Below are positions 35,223 through 45,890 of a stretch of DNA of 64,000 bases, piece by piece. The stretch comes from Hepsetus odoe (lineage: Eukaryota > Chordata > Actinopteri > Characiformes > Hepsetidae). The translations under genes and the position numbers were made by a program. The stretch lies in contig CM029379.1 of the NCBI GenBank assembly GCA_017165825.1, forward strand, positions 19,084,970 to 19,148,969, written 5' to 3'. The first letter of the stretch is position 1. Each line of letters begins with the position of its first letter. The notes beneath the pieces are model-generated. The model was not told the origin of the DNA and did no database searches. It was given only the letters and a program-made list of their open reading frames with translations.

Positions 35223-36562
35223 TCCATCCATCCATCCATTCTCTTCCGCGTATCTGAGGTCGTACCTGGGGCAGCAGCTCCAGCAGGGATGCCCAGACTT
35301 CCCTCTCTCCGGCCACTACTTCCAGCTCCTCCGGGCAGATCCCAAGGCATTCCCAGGCCAGCCGAAAGACATAGTCCCTCCAGCGTGTCCTGGGTCTTCC
35401 CCGGGGTCTCTTTCCGGTGGGACGTGCCCGGAACACCTCACCAGGGAGGTGTCCAGGGGACATCCTAATCAGATGCCCGAGCCACCTCATCTGGCTCCTC
35501 TCGATGCGGAGGAGCAGCGGCTCTACTCTGAGCCCCTCCCGGATGACTGAGCTTCTCACCCTATCTCTAAGGGAGAGCCCAGACACCCTGCAGAGGAAAC
35601 TCATTTCGGCCGCTTGTATTCGCGATCTCGTTCTTTCAGTCACTACCCACAGCTCGTGACCATACGTGAGGGTGGGAACGTAGATCAACCAGTAAATTGA
35701 GAGCTTTGCCTTTTGGCTCAGCTCCTTCTTCACCATGAGGGACCGACCAAGAGACCGTCCCATCACTGCGGACGCTACCCCAATCTGCCTGTCGATCTCC
35801 CGCTTCATTCTACCCTCACTCGTGAACAAGATCCCAAGATACTTAAACTCCTCCACTTGGGGCAGGATCTCACTCCCAACCCTGAGAGGGCACTGCACCC
35901 TTTTCCGGCTGAGGACCATGGCCTCAGATTTGGAGGTGCTGATTCTCATCCCAGCCGCTTCACACTCGGCTGCGAACTGATCCAGTGAGAGCTGAAGATC
36001 GCGGCCTGATGAGGCCAACAGGACAACGTCACCTGCAAAAAGCAGAGACCCAATCCTGAGCCCACCAAACCGGACCCCCTCAACGCCCTGGCTGCGCCTA
36101 GAAATCCTGTCCATAAAAGTTATGAACAGGATCGGTGACAAAGAGCAGCCCTGGCGGAGTCCAACTCTCACTGGAAACAGGTTCAACTTACTGCCGGCAA
36201 TGCGGACCAAGCACTGACACCGATTGTACAGGGACCGGACAGCCCTTAACAGGGAATCCGATACCCCATACTCCCGGAGTACCCCCCACAGGACTCCCCG
36301 AGGGACACGGTCAAAAGCCTTCTCCAAGTCCACAAAGCACATGTAGACTGGTTGGGCAAACTCCCATGCACCCTCCAGGACCCTGCTAAGGGTGTAGAGC
36401 TGGTCCACTATTCCGCGACCTGGACGAAAACCACACTGCTCCTCCTTAATCCGAGGTTCGACTATCCGACGGACCCTCCTTTCCAGGACCCCTGAATAGA
36501 CTTTCCCGGGGAGGCTGAGAAGTGTGATCCCTCTATAGTTGGAACACACCCTCCGGTCCCCT
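35223..36562 (-). pseudogene. LINE reverse transcriptase domain, catalytic Asp lost
   Basis: An open frame of 446 codons starts at 36549. Residues 2-10 (CSNYRGITL) are the RT entry motif, 36-47 (EEQCGFRPGRG) motif 2, and 71-83 (CFVDLEKAFDRVP) holds the first catalytic Asp. Residues 128-142 include GLRQGCSLSP. The motif expected to read FADD is FAGD at 171-174; the Asp codon has become GGT at 36031-36033, so polymerase activity should be abolished. The C-terminal part carries the YGHELWV and GHLIRMSPG-type region and RPRGRPRTRWRDYV. The first RT blocks and the linker are missing. The last residues, after about LLPQVRP, are translated tail repeats and flank. Confidence 0.88.
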
Positions 36563-36597
36563 TTATTATTACTCCTTCTTCAGCTTGATGGCCTCCC

Positions 36598-37842
36598 TCA
36601 CCCCCGGTGTCCACCAACGAGTTCTCGGGTTGCCACCGCGACAGGCACCGACCACCTTACGGCCACAGCTCCGGTCAGCCGCCTCGTCCATTCGGACTCA
36701 ATGTCCCCCACCTCCAGGACGTGGTTAAAGCTTTGCCAGAGGTGGGAGTTGAAGCTTGTCCTGACAGGGGACTCTGCCAGACGTTCCCAGCAGACCCTCA
36801 CAATACGTTTGGGTCTACCAGGCCTGACCTGCATCCTCCCCCACCAATGAAGCCAACTCACCACCAGGTGATGATCAGTTGACAGCTCCGCCCCTCTCTT
36901 CACCTGAGTGTCCAATACATGTGGCCGCAAGTCCAATGACACGACTACAAAGTCGATCATCGAACTGCGACCTAGGGTGTCCTGGTGCCAGGTGCACATG
37001 TGGACATCCTTATGCCTGAACATGGTGTTCGTTATGGACAATCTGTGACGAGCACAAAAGTCCAATAACAAAACACCACTCTGGTTCAGATTGGGGGGGC
37101 CATTCACCCCAATCACGCCCTTCCAGGTCTCACTGTCATTGCCCACGTGAGCACTGAAGTCCCCCAGCAGAACGATGGAGTCCCCAGCAGGGACACTCTC
37201 AAGCGCCCCCTCCAGAGACCCCAGAAAGGGTGGGTAGTCCAGACTGCTGTTTGGCGCATAAGCGCAGACAACACTAAGGACCCGTCCCCCAACCCAAAGG
37301 CGGAGGGAGGCCACCCTCTCATCCACTGGTGTAAACCCCAATGTACAGGCCCCGAGCCGGGGGGCAATAAGTATGCCCACACCTGCTCGGCGCCTCTCAC
37401 CGGTGGCAACTCCAGAGTAGAAGAGAGTCCAGCCCCTCTCAAGGAGACTGGTTCCAGAGTCCAAGCTGTGCATCGAGGTGAGTCCAACTATATCTAGCCG
37501 GAACTTCTCAACCTCGCGCACTAGCTCAGGCTCCTTCCCCACCAGAGAGGTGACATTCCACGTCCCTAGAGCCAGCTTCTGCAGCCAAGGACCACCAAGG
37601 CTCCTGTCTTTGGCCACCGCCCAGCTCACACTGCACCCGACCTCTTTGGCCCCTCCTACAGGTGAGGAGCCCATGGGAAGGGGGACCCACGTTGCCTCTT
37701 CGGGCTGTGCCCGGCCGGGCCCCATGGGTGAAGGCCCGACCACCAGGCGCTCGCCATCGGGCCCCACCTCCAGGCCTGGGTCCAGAAGGAGGCCCCGGTA
37801 ATCCATATCCGGGCGAGGGAAAACGCCGTCCAAATGTTGCAT
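36598..37842 (-). pseudogene. LINE APE-type endonuclease domain, damaged
   Basis: Open frame of 414 codons. The endonuclease starts near residue 91 (ALGTWNVTSL). YAPNSS lies at 195-200, GDFSAHVGND at 227-236, CTWHQDTLGRSSMIDFVV about 283-300, and STDHHLVVSW at 321-330. In APE-type nucleases the GDFNA motif supplies a catalytic Asp and Asn; here Asn is Ser (residue 230). The RGGNPRTRWWTP-type segment that should follow is present in the DNA at about 36600-36640, but in another frame, so a frameshift has occurred upstream of it. It would nick target DNA to prime reverse transcription. Upstream residues 1-90 are weakly conserved leader. Confidence 0.85.
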
Positions 37843-38008
37843 TCATCATAAGAGGTCTGAACTGCTCTTTGTCTCTTCCCTCACCTAGGACCTGTTTGCC
37901 ATGGGTGCCCCTACCAGGGGTATAAAGCCTCCGACAACATAGCTCCCAGGATCATTGGGACACGCAAACCCCTCCACCACGATAAGGTGGCGGTTCGAGG
38001 AGGGGAAT

Positions 38009-38036
38009 GCCATAAACTTAAAAAGTAAATGTAACT
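38009..38036 (+). mobile_element. SINE-III copy, right part after LINE insertion
   Basis: GCCATAAA (the target duplication) followed by CTTAAAAAGTAAATGTAACT. This restores the end of the SINE interrupted at 35222. Confidence 0.7.
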
Positions 38037-40103
38037 AGGTAATGAAAGCCATAATTATGAGGGAGCAGTTGTGCTGAACCAATTAAACATTTGGGGAGAG
38101 TGCAAGGTGTCCCCTAGTCAGCCAACCAATGCTGTGGACAGGCTTGATTGAAGAGCACTTCGACAAATTACACAGAGCCGGCAATACCCCATAAGCGAGT
38201 TGCGTTGAAAAGTTCAAACCATGATTACTATCTCAGAAATTAGTGGGCTGTATAAAAATGAGAATTCCCAGCAGTGGCATAGAATAAATGATGATGAATG
38301 AACTATGATTGGGAGCCAAAAGTGGATTACTGCATTTCTCTGCATAATGCTAGTCATCCTGTTAACCGCTGACCCATCTGCTTTCAATTAACCATAAAGA
38401 AGGCCAATAGCAAAGTGGTCTGCCCAAAGTCATCGTTTTCACATGGATTTATCTAAAAGAACAGAATGGAAATATGTACAAACTTTGTATTTATGGATCT
38501 ATGGAAAATATTGCTGATTGACTATACTCTTTGAAACTATATTCTTTCTAGTCTCAGAACTGGTGTTCACTTAAGATGGCAGCCAGTACACGATTAGGAT
38601 GCTGTGCAGTGCATATACATTTTTTATTAAATGTTTAAAAGTGGTGCACATGACCTATGGTCTATAAGTATAGATATTTTGGATGTATTGTTGATTTGAC
38701 CAAGCTGTTATGCGTGAAGATTATTCCTCATTCAGAAACCTACCAAAAACCCCACAGTTATCTTCTAACATCTGGCTAACAACACTATCAGGCATAGAGA
38801 AATCTGCCAATGCTGAAAGCTTCCAGCAGAGCAGGTCACCTCACACAAGATGAAAAAGACAAATAAAACTCTTAACCAAACTTTTAACTTCATTAATGAT
38901 TTTGGGCATGTGTGAGTTGAGGAAATTAAAAGAAAATTAAAAAGTAACAAATTATCAAAGGTTTGGTGAATGGCCAGAAGCAGAACATTTGAGAGCACTC
39001 TAAAGACTGTGTTGTGATAATTTTAGTTTTTCTTTTTTGTAAAGTATTAATCACTGACAGCTTTATGTATAAGAGTACAAAGCAGATATTTAACAGATAC
39101 CTAACTGTACAAAAGGCCCATGAACAAACACTTACACCTAATATTAAAATCTGGCTTTGACTTTGGAACAGTCTTAGCAAGCCTAAAAAAGACTTTAATA
39201 ACAGAAGAAGCCCTTTGGGTGCTATATATTGTATGTGAAATAGATTCTAGTTAGAACCAAAGTTTGTACATGTTTATATTGTCATCACATTCATTATGAT
39301 AGTCTCTTCATTTTAGATAAACTAATTTCTAAAAAATATATATAGTAATTGCCATACATACAATTTAATGCCCAATTCAGTAACTCAAAAATCATTTAAG
39401 ATGTGGAGAAGCACATGCAGCATTATTAAAGTGGCAAACAAACTCCCAAAGAACCCTTTTGAAAGCTCTCTGTGGGGAAAGTATGAGATGCATGAAAAAA
39501 ATGCTATAATACTTTATTGCATGTGAGACACTGGCCCATCAAAGGAAAGGTGGTAATTTCTGACTCTGATGATGGCCATTTACAGTAAATGGAGAGCAAT
39601 CAGGGCCATTACCTACGTCAGGCTCTCGTGTGTTGCAATAGTTAATGGAGCTGAGCTTAATCATACTGCAAATCAGAGTAAGTGTATCTAGGGTTCTATC
39701 TAACACCATCTCACATCAACCATCTATGTACAGGAAGCTTTTTAAAAATCAAGTTAATTTGTAAGAAATGCCATGAACTTGGGGCAGACCCTTCATACTG
39801 TGCCTGCAATCACAGCAGAGTGGATCACAGTTTAAAATCCAAAACATCCAAAAATGTACATGAGTGAGTCAGTAACAAGAAACTAAAACTTGTGAGAAAA
39901 GAAAATGTGCAGCCACCAACAGAAATGTGGGGTTTATAGTGAATAACCCAACCATGCATGCTAACATGGTCACCAATTAACACTGCTATTATTATAATGG
40001 TAATTACAGGTATTGCAATTTGCTTGCATTAGCAGTATTAACCAAACCACAAGGACACAAAACCACTAAACTATAGCACTAAACATAGGTTTATGATCTG
40101 AGC

Positions 40104-40105
<2 letters not shown>
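38037..40105. other. Unique sequence, no gene seen
   Basis: Frames are below 90 codons. About 38090-38430 is less AT-rich than its neighbours and repeat-free, with no reading frame; it could be conserved non-coding sequence but nothing proves it. Confidence 0.4.

Positions 40106-40160
<55 letters not shown>
40106..40160. repeat. (TA)n microsatellite, left of Tc1-like element
   Basis: About 27 uninterrupted TA units ending exactly at the transposon end. A second TA-rich run lies on the other side (about 40651-40694). Confidence 0.95.
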
Positions 40161-40163
<3 letters not shown>

Positions 40164-40655
40164 CGTTTTGGGCAGGTGTGAAAAAATGCTGTAAACAAAG
40201 AATGCTTTCAGAAATATAAATAACGATTGTTTATTTTTTATCAATTTACAAAATGCAAAGTGAGCAAACAAAAGAAAGGCTAAATCAATCAATATTTAAT
40301 TGTTTCTACACTGCCTTCATAAGCATCAGTTCTTACCAATTTGCAAAGTCGAGAGATTTTGTAGGATTATAGTGGTGTATGATCTTCAGTTTTGCAAACA
40401 GGTGCTGATGATCATCGATGTCTGCGGAGGTTGAAACACAGTCATGTTTTTAGGTACAACCGACTGGCGAGACCCTCCTTCAAAACTGTGTGCAAGTGTA
40501 CCTAGAACTGATGCTGTTTAGAAGGCAAAGGGTATACAAACCTTGGTTGATTTAGTTACTCTTTTGTTCATTCACTGCATTTTGTTGATTGATGAAAATA
40601 AATGATCAACACTTCCATTTTTGAAAGCATTCTTTGTTTACAACATTTTAATATA
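40161..40655. mobile_element. Internally deleted Tc1-like element with about 110-bp inverted repeats
   Basis: The left end CAGCGTTTTGGGCAGGTGTG and GAAAAAATGCTGTAAACAAA is mirrored at the right end. Reverse-complementing about 40541-40652 gives TTGTAAACAAAGAATGCTTT, then ATTTATTTTCATCAATC and ACAAAATGCAG, which aligns with the left end over about 105 bases. The ends match a fish Tc1-like family that ends in CTGTGCAAAAGTTTTAGGCA. The whole transposase is gone, so the copy could only be moved by an enzyme from elsewhere. It lies inside TA repeats, as expected for TA-targeting transposons. Confidence 0.8.
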
Positions 40656-40694
40656 TAGCATTTATATATATAAGTATATATATATATATATATG
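40656..40694. repeat. TA-rich repeat, right of Tc1-like element
   Basis: Interrupted TA dinucleotides (GCATT and AG interruptions), probably the right part of the array split by the transposon. Confidence 0.7.
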
Positions 40695-42614
40695 GAAACA
40701 GCTGGGATCCTTGTTTGCATCTAGCATCTTACCTACATGTTAGCATTCACATTCATAAAAGCGTTTACAAAACGTATTGTATTTCAAGCAAACCACTTTT
40801 ATTTACCATAAAGCTCAAATGCTTCAAGGTATGGATTCAGTTTATTCAGTGCAACCTAGGTCATATATATGTTTATCTATGTATGTTGCATTTTTTAATT
40901 GGCTAGCAACATTATAGAGTCAACATGTGTAGGGCTAATTTGCAGACCGTGCCCCTAATTAGCTTTTGAAAATGAATGAAATTACAAAAATGTCATTAGA
41001 GAGTAGCAAAAAAAAATCTCCCCATTTACAGGGTTTTATATGAAGAAGTACCTGTATCAAGAAAGAAGTTAAATGCAGACTTTTTTAGTGGAAGAAATTG
41101 GCTCATGGACTACATTAGGTATACGGTGAAAGTCTGCACACTTGCACAAGCCATCATTTTAGAAATGATGCACAATTTGTGGTGGCACCAATGGTGTGCT
41201 TCTGTAGCATTTGTATTCTAACCATTGGACAAGCAGGCGATGAAAGTGAAAAATGCATTTCAAACAGAGCATCTGTCACTTGGGACGCTGAATCACTCTC
41301 GCAGCTGACTGACAGACCTTACTTCCACCATGACTGCACACAGCAATAGTTGCTGAATATTTAACAGCTCGTGCTTCTTATTCAAAGCATGCTTCACTTA
41401 ACAAGGAAGCCGTCACTCATGTGCCTGCCATGACTGTCTCATCAAGCTATCCAGCATCGCTAAGGTGAATGTGTTTGTGGGAGCTCTAATGGTAGCTAAT
41501 TGCAAAATGTAATAAATGTCTTAATCAGATATGACATATGTATGTTGCGTGCTGGCGACTAAATGACTTTCTTTTCAACCCAAGTTGCTTAAATGAACGC
41601 CATGTAAATAACGTAACCACTTAAATGTAGACTTTCTCAGCTGAAACACTTGCTCCTAAGTTTGAGAGGCTCAGATGAACCTGATGATGAGCCAGGCTTG
41701 AACTGACAACCTTTTTAGGCACAATACTTCTTATACCCCAGGACTGCAATATAGCTCTTTTATGTCTGTTGTGGCAGTCTCTTAAGGGCCCACCAAAATC
41801 TTAAATGTGCATTTGCTACTTTCTATACATGCCTCCTCAGTACATGTTTATCAGTTCTTACATCTGTATTTCTGGGTAATTTTCTTGTTGGGCACAGCCT
41901 CAGTTTGGTGCCTTTATCTAAACATAGCAATATTCTTCCAGAAAGATTTAATCATTAGTCATTTAATTACTATCTGTAGAAAACTGGCTCATGAGGATCA
42001 GTTCCTGCCTTTTGAAGTTAGTATGTTCACTGTTTCCTAGTTGTACTTATGTCACTACATAATTTATAATGAAAAAGCATTTGCAATTGAAAGCACAAAA
42101 ATGTAACTACATTTAGAAAGAAATCATTCCATTCATTTGATAAAATACTAAAAGACAGATTAAAAAAAATGCAGAATGGCTTGAATGCATAGTAATTAAG
42201 TCATTCCAGTCATTCAGTCTCTCCAAATTTTTATGTTAAATTTTATGAATTGTTTTCTTATGGGCTCATTAATCTTTGAGTAAGTTATAGGGTCGGTAAG
42301 GTTTGCAGACCTTTTGCTTCCAGTGTTGCTTCACTCTGCAATCACCTCAAATACTGAGTACATATGTTCCACCCCCCTCTCTCCAGCAGCCCATACTCCC
42401 AGTCACTCTGAGGCAAACCACTTTATTATGCTGCTTCTGGCTAAACATGTTCTGTTTTATGTAACCAGGGCCTAATGCAAAGAGATGTCTGCTGCATGTG
42501 CGATACTGCTTTGCTCTCTCTTCTTGATGTATTTTCAATAACACTGTAACACCATGTATAAAACTACAAGTCACAATGATTCATTGATCTGTGTTTTTGT
42601 GTTTCCTTATGCTT
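40695..42614. other. Unique sequence, no gene seen
   Basis: No frame above 77 codons and no repeat recognised. Around 41455-41560 the words TAATGGTAGCTAATTGC and TCTTAATCAGATATGAC give a homeodomain-like flavour, which is not sufficient for a call. Confidence 0.4.
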
Positions 42615-42638
42615 TTACACACACACACACACACACAT
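42615..42638. repeat. (AC)n microsatellite
   Basis: About 11 AC units. Confidence 0.9.
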
Positions 42639-42733
42639 TTACACAAAAGAGCATGAAAAATCACAAATTTACTTTGTCTAGAGTCCATTTTTGCAGAAAT
42701 CCTGTTTAGCAATTTGGACACTGAGTGGGCTGC

Positions 42734-42734
<1 letters not shown>

Positions 42735-42783
<49 letters not shown>
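42735..42783. repeat. (GA)n microsatellite
   Basis: About 24 pure GA units. The minus-strand frame through it (LSLSLS) is a repeat artefact. Confidence 0.95.
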
Positions 42784-42785
<2 letters not shown>

Positions 42786-43141
42786 ATTTTTACTTTTAAA
42801 ATCTCTGCCAAAAAATTCTGTGACAATCTGAGATTAAATGACATAAAAATAGCAGGCTTTTATTGTATCAGACCAGAATCTGTTCAAATCAACTGTAAAA
42901 ACAAATCTATATATCAAAAAAATAAAGATTAGGCAAAGCATTCTCAGCTGCCTCGCTGTGTTTAGTTACGCCATTCTTGAACGCAGTGTTTTCCTACTGC
43001 ATCAAACCATCATATCATACTTGTTTTCCATGATATGGGTCATCTATTATCTTAAAATAAAAACAAATGAACAACCAAACAAAAAACAGGACCCTCATTG
43101 AAATCAGGAGGGAAGATTTACACTACATACAACACGTTTAA
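42784..43141. other. Unique sequence, no feature identified
   Basis: AT-rich, nothing recognised. Confidence 0.5.
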
Positions 43142-43376
43142 TGGAGCATTGGTGGCCTACTGGTTAGGGAACTGGCCCCACAATCAGAGCTCAAATCCCC
43201 AAGCAGTAGGTTACTCAGAAGTACACTTGAGCAAGGTATCGTCCCCATCACTGCTGCCTGGGCAGCTTTCAATAGTTGCCCCCTGCTGCATTTGAATTTA
43301 TGTAAAAAGAAGAGGTTGAATTCTATTGTGGCTCACTGTGTGTTGTGCTGTGTTTCAGAATGTCATTTCCTGCATA
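43142..43376 (+). mobile_element. SINE-II copy (first of a cluster)
   Basis: GGAGCATTGGTGGCCTACTG head, B box degraded (GAGCTCAAATCCCC), core GTACACTTGAGCAAGGTATC, TAGTTGCCCCCTGCTGCATT and the tail CACTGTGTGTTGTGCTGTGT. It is opposite in strand to the next copy, 29 bases away. Confidence 0.78.
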
Positions 43377-43404
43377 ACTCACAATGTAATTAAACTGTAT
43401 GTAT

Positions 43405-43651
43405 GAAAGTGACAACCCTTGTCATTGCAAGGTCACAGCACAGCACACAGTGAACCACAACAAAACTGGACCTCTGCATTTAACCCATGCACACTCAAAC
43501 ACCGTGCAGCAGTGGGCAGCTATTGAAAGTGCCCAGGTAGCAGTGATGGGGACGGCACCTTGCTCAAGGGTACCTCAGGGCAACCTATTGGGAAGGGGTT
43601 CGAACCCCCGATCCTCCGGCTAATGCCCTAACCACTAGACCACCGCTGCCT
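43405..43651 (-). mobile_element. SINE-II copy, best preserved
   Basis: Minus strand: GGCAGCGGTGGTCTAGTGGT, B box GGGGTTCGAACCCC, TTGCCCTGAGGTACCCTTGA, GCAAGGTGCCGTCCCC, then ATCACTGCTACCTGGGCACT, GCTGCCCACTGCTGCACGGT, and the tail CACTGTGTGCTGTGCTGTGA with TTGCAATGACAAGGG. Up to GCCGTCCCC it matches SINE-I almost base for base; after that it is unrelated. It is therefore the key copy showing the shared head. Confidence 0.88.
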
Positions 43652-43670
43652 TTTTTTTTTTTTTTTTTTA
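43652..43670. repeat. Poly(T) run between two SINE copies
   Basis: Nineteen or so T residues separate two same-strand SINE copies. Read on the minus strand this is a poly(A) just after the 43.7 kb SINE fragment. Confidence 0.8.
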
Positions 43671-43671
43671 A

Positions 43672-43795
43672 GGGACCTCTGCATTTAACTCATGTATTCA
43701 AACAGCTCCTCAGGGCAACCTATTGGGAAAGGGTTCAAACCCTGATCCTCCGATCATGTGGCCAACGCCCTAACCACTAGGCCACTGCTGCCCTG
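43672..43795 (-). mobile_element. SINE-II copy, internally deleted
   Basis: Minus strand: AGGGCAGCAGTGGCCTAGTG, B box AGGGTTTGAACCC, TTGCCCTGAGGAGC, then straight to GTTTGAATACATGAGTTAAA and TGCAGAGGTCC. The core and the CTGCTGCA part are deleted. It abuts the poly(T) run. Confidence 0.75.
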
Positions 43796-45890
43796 CAATA
43801 TATGTCACATTTAAAGAGTAAAGACAAACACACTTTCAGCTTCGATGTATTAACTTCCATTACTTTGCCATCTCTGCCTAATGGAACACATTGTCTAGAA
43901 TTAGCCTGCAGATTACTAACAATGCATCATAATAAGCCAGAGATAAATTACATGTGATCTTTGCTGGGAATGAAAAAGCTCTCTATATTCCAAACACCAT
44001 CACCCCACCTCAGCTCAAAATGTTCAGAACACATTCTGTTTATTAATTTCCAGCATCTGTGTCTCCATCGTTTTTGATGGACGTCCAACTATAAGGCCTA
44101 AAAAGGATCTGCTTTGTCTGCAAAGTCATATTCATCACTGATTAGCACAGTAGAAGGGGAACAAACACATTTGTCTTGACGTGACAGGAACGATTGCTTC
44201 GTTTTATCTCATTTTTTGCTTTCTTGTCCCTCCCCCCCAAAACAGCACCCCTCCCTTGAGGCCAGTGAGCTCATCCTGGACCCAGCCATTCGCTTAGTTA
44301 TGCATGCAGTGTGTTCCCATTACGGTAATTGTGCTTATCATTTGTGTTGCGCTTGGTCTTATGAATGCTTACTGATTCAGCTCGGGTTTGTGGAAGAATT
44401 ACAAGCAAAAGATTCAAAGCTGTGAATGTGCACAAAAGCACCATCTGCCCTGAAACATTCTGTTGTGGTCCCCACCAACAGACAAAACAGTGGATGGTGA
44501 ATGGATGGAGAAAAGGACAAACACAAGTCATATTATCCATGCTGCCACAATCAACTTTTTTTGTAGTTGCAATAGATGGAATAACAAAATGATTTCAGTG
44601 GATGTTTAATCAGGAGTCTGACATCAGGTTTTATCCGTTTTTGAGGGTTCGCTTTTTTGATTTTTACCAGACTAGCTCTTAAAGAGAGGATAAACGGTTC
44701 TCCTAGAAATAAATGGAAAATATATCAGCAAACCGGGTTCCTTTCTCCTGAAAGTACAGTAAGTTGTTTGCATCATGAGAAATCAGCTGCCCTTTCAAAG
44801 AAAGAAATTCCATCTGCTTTCTACCAGGCTGAGTGTAAGGCCTCTAATGGAGAGAGTCCCAGTCCAATAGGTGACATTGCATATTTGTTGTGATTTATAC
44901 AACTCAGTATTTAAACAACAAGGTATTTGAGGTTATAGGTTAGGTCTTTAAATTATAGATAACAATGTCTGTCAGGCAAATTGTCCTGTCATGATTTATC
45001 CCTATGTTTCATCTCTTTTTGCCATATTTGCGTTCCTGTTGATAATGTTTGCTTACAGGCACTGTCCCTGAACAAAAATGTTATGCCTATCCAAACAATA
45101 TCCACATGTATGTAAATTATGAAATGACCACAGTTGACAATGACCAAAGTAGTATGTAGTGGAATTGAAAATCCAGTTTCTGATAAATTTACTAAAAGTG
45201 AAGTCTTGGGCCAGAGAACCTTAATATTCAGTTAGACCAGGGATTTTAATTTTATACAGCGGTGTAGTTGGGAGTATGCATAATGCCCCATCTACATTTG
45301 GAACAGCATCATTCTTGCTGATCAGCAATTATTATTTGCAATAAAATAAAATGATATAATACACAAGTTACACAATACACATACAAATTAAAATATACAT
45401 ATGAAAGTGCATTCACCTCACAGCAACATGGATTGAGCTGGAATGGCCTGGGTCCTTTCTGTGAGGAGTTTCTTGTGTCTTGTGTCTTATGTTCTTGTGT
45501 CTGTGTGAGTCTCCTCCACTTTTCTCACAAACTTTGAATCGTAACAGTACTTTAGCCGTGACCGATGGCATTTCACAGGTCCCCGAGGAAGCAAGTACAG
45601 GGAAGAGTGAATATTTGAAAAAAGGTCACAAAAATGTGTGAAGCAAGGGCTTGTTAGGACTGGGAATGGGAACCACTGCGCCAACGCCACAAGCAAATTG
45701 GGCTCAGCTCCTTTCACTTCATAACTGCACATGTCCAGTCCTGGTAATCTACTGGCCTGGAGACTCTTGTTTCTAAACACCTGGCTCATTTTCTTAGGTC
45801 ATGTCTGACAGGGGCAAATGAAGGTTTTGTTTAAATGAAGTTCCTGTGGAGATTAGCATTTTTTCTAGCCTAACAATCTGAATTTAATTC
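43796..45890. other. Unique sequence, no gene; two enhancer-like stretches
   Basis: No coding region recognised (frames up to 100 codons, no domain). About 44240-44470 (with TTATGCATGCAGTGTG and ATTACGGTAATTGTGC) and 44700-44880 are more complex than their surroundings. They are discussed as possible conserved non-coding elements. Confidence 0.35.

Larger units (their letters stand above)
35223..38008 (-). mobile_element. Near full-length but dead LINE with internal deletion
   Basis: The minus strand runs from a 5' UTR at about 38000 (ACCGCCACCTTATCGTGGTG, then GGGGTTTGCGTGTCCC), through an APE-type endonuclease and a reverse transcriptase, to a 3' end of TGGA repeats (35223-35238). GCCATAAA is present on both sides (35215-35222 and 38009-38016) and lies within the tail of a SINE-III copy. 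It is markedly GC-richer than its surroundings. An internal deletion near 36562-36570 removed the linker between endonuclease and reverse transcriptase; the size can only be estimated from family memory at roughly 0.5 kb. I place it near the RTE/Rex-type fish LINEs, with the clade uncertain. Confidence 0.9.

Noticed and set aside
35202..35468. Plus-strand frame near the LINE 3' end
   Set aside because: It reads the TGGA tail and the antisense strand of the LINE; no independent support.
36539..37925. Plus-strand frames of 80-116 codons across the LINE
   Set aside because: They are shadows opposite the GC-rich endonuclease and reverse transcriptase frames.
42581..42844. Frame with LSLSLS and VCVCVC repeats
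   Set aside because: Direct translation of (GA)n and (AC)n microsatellites.
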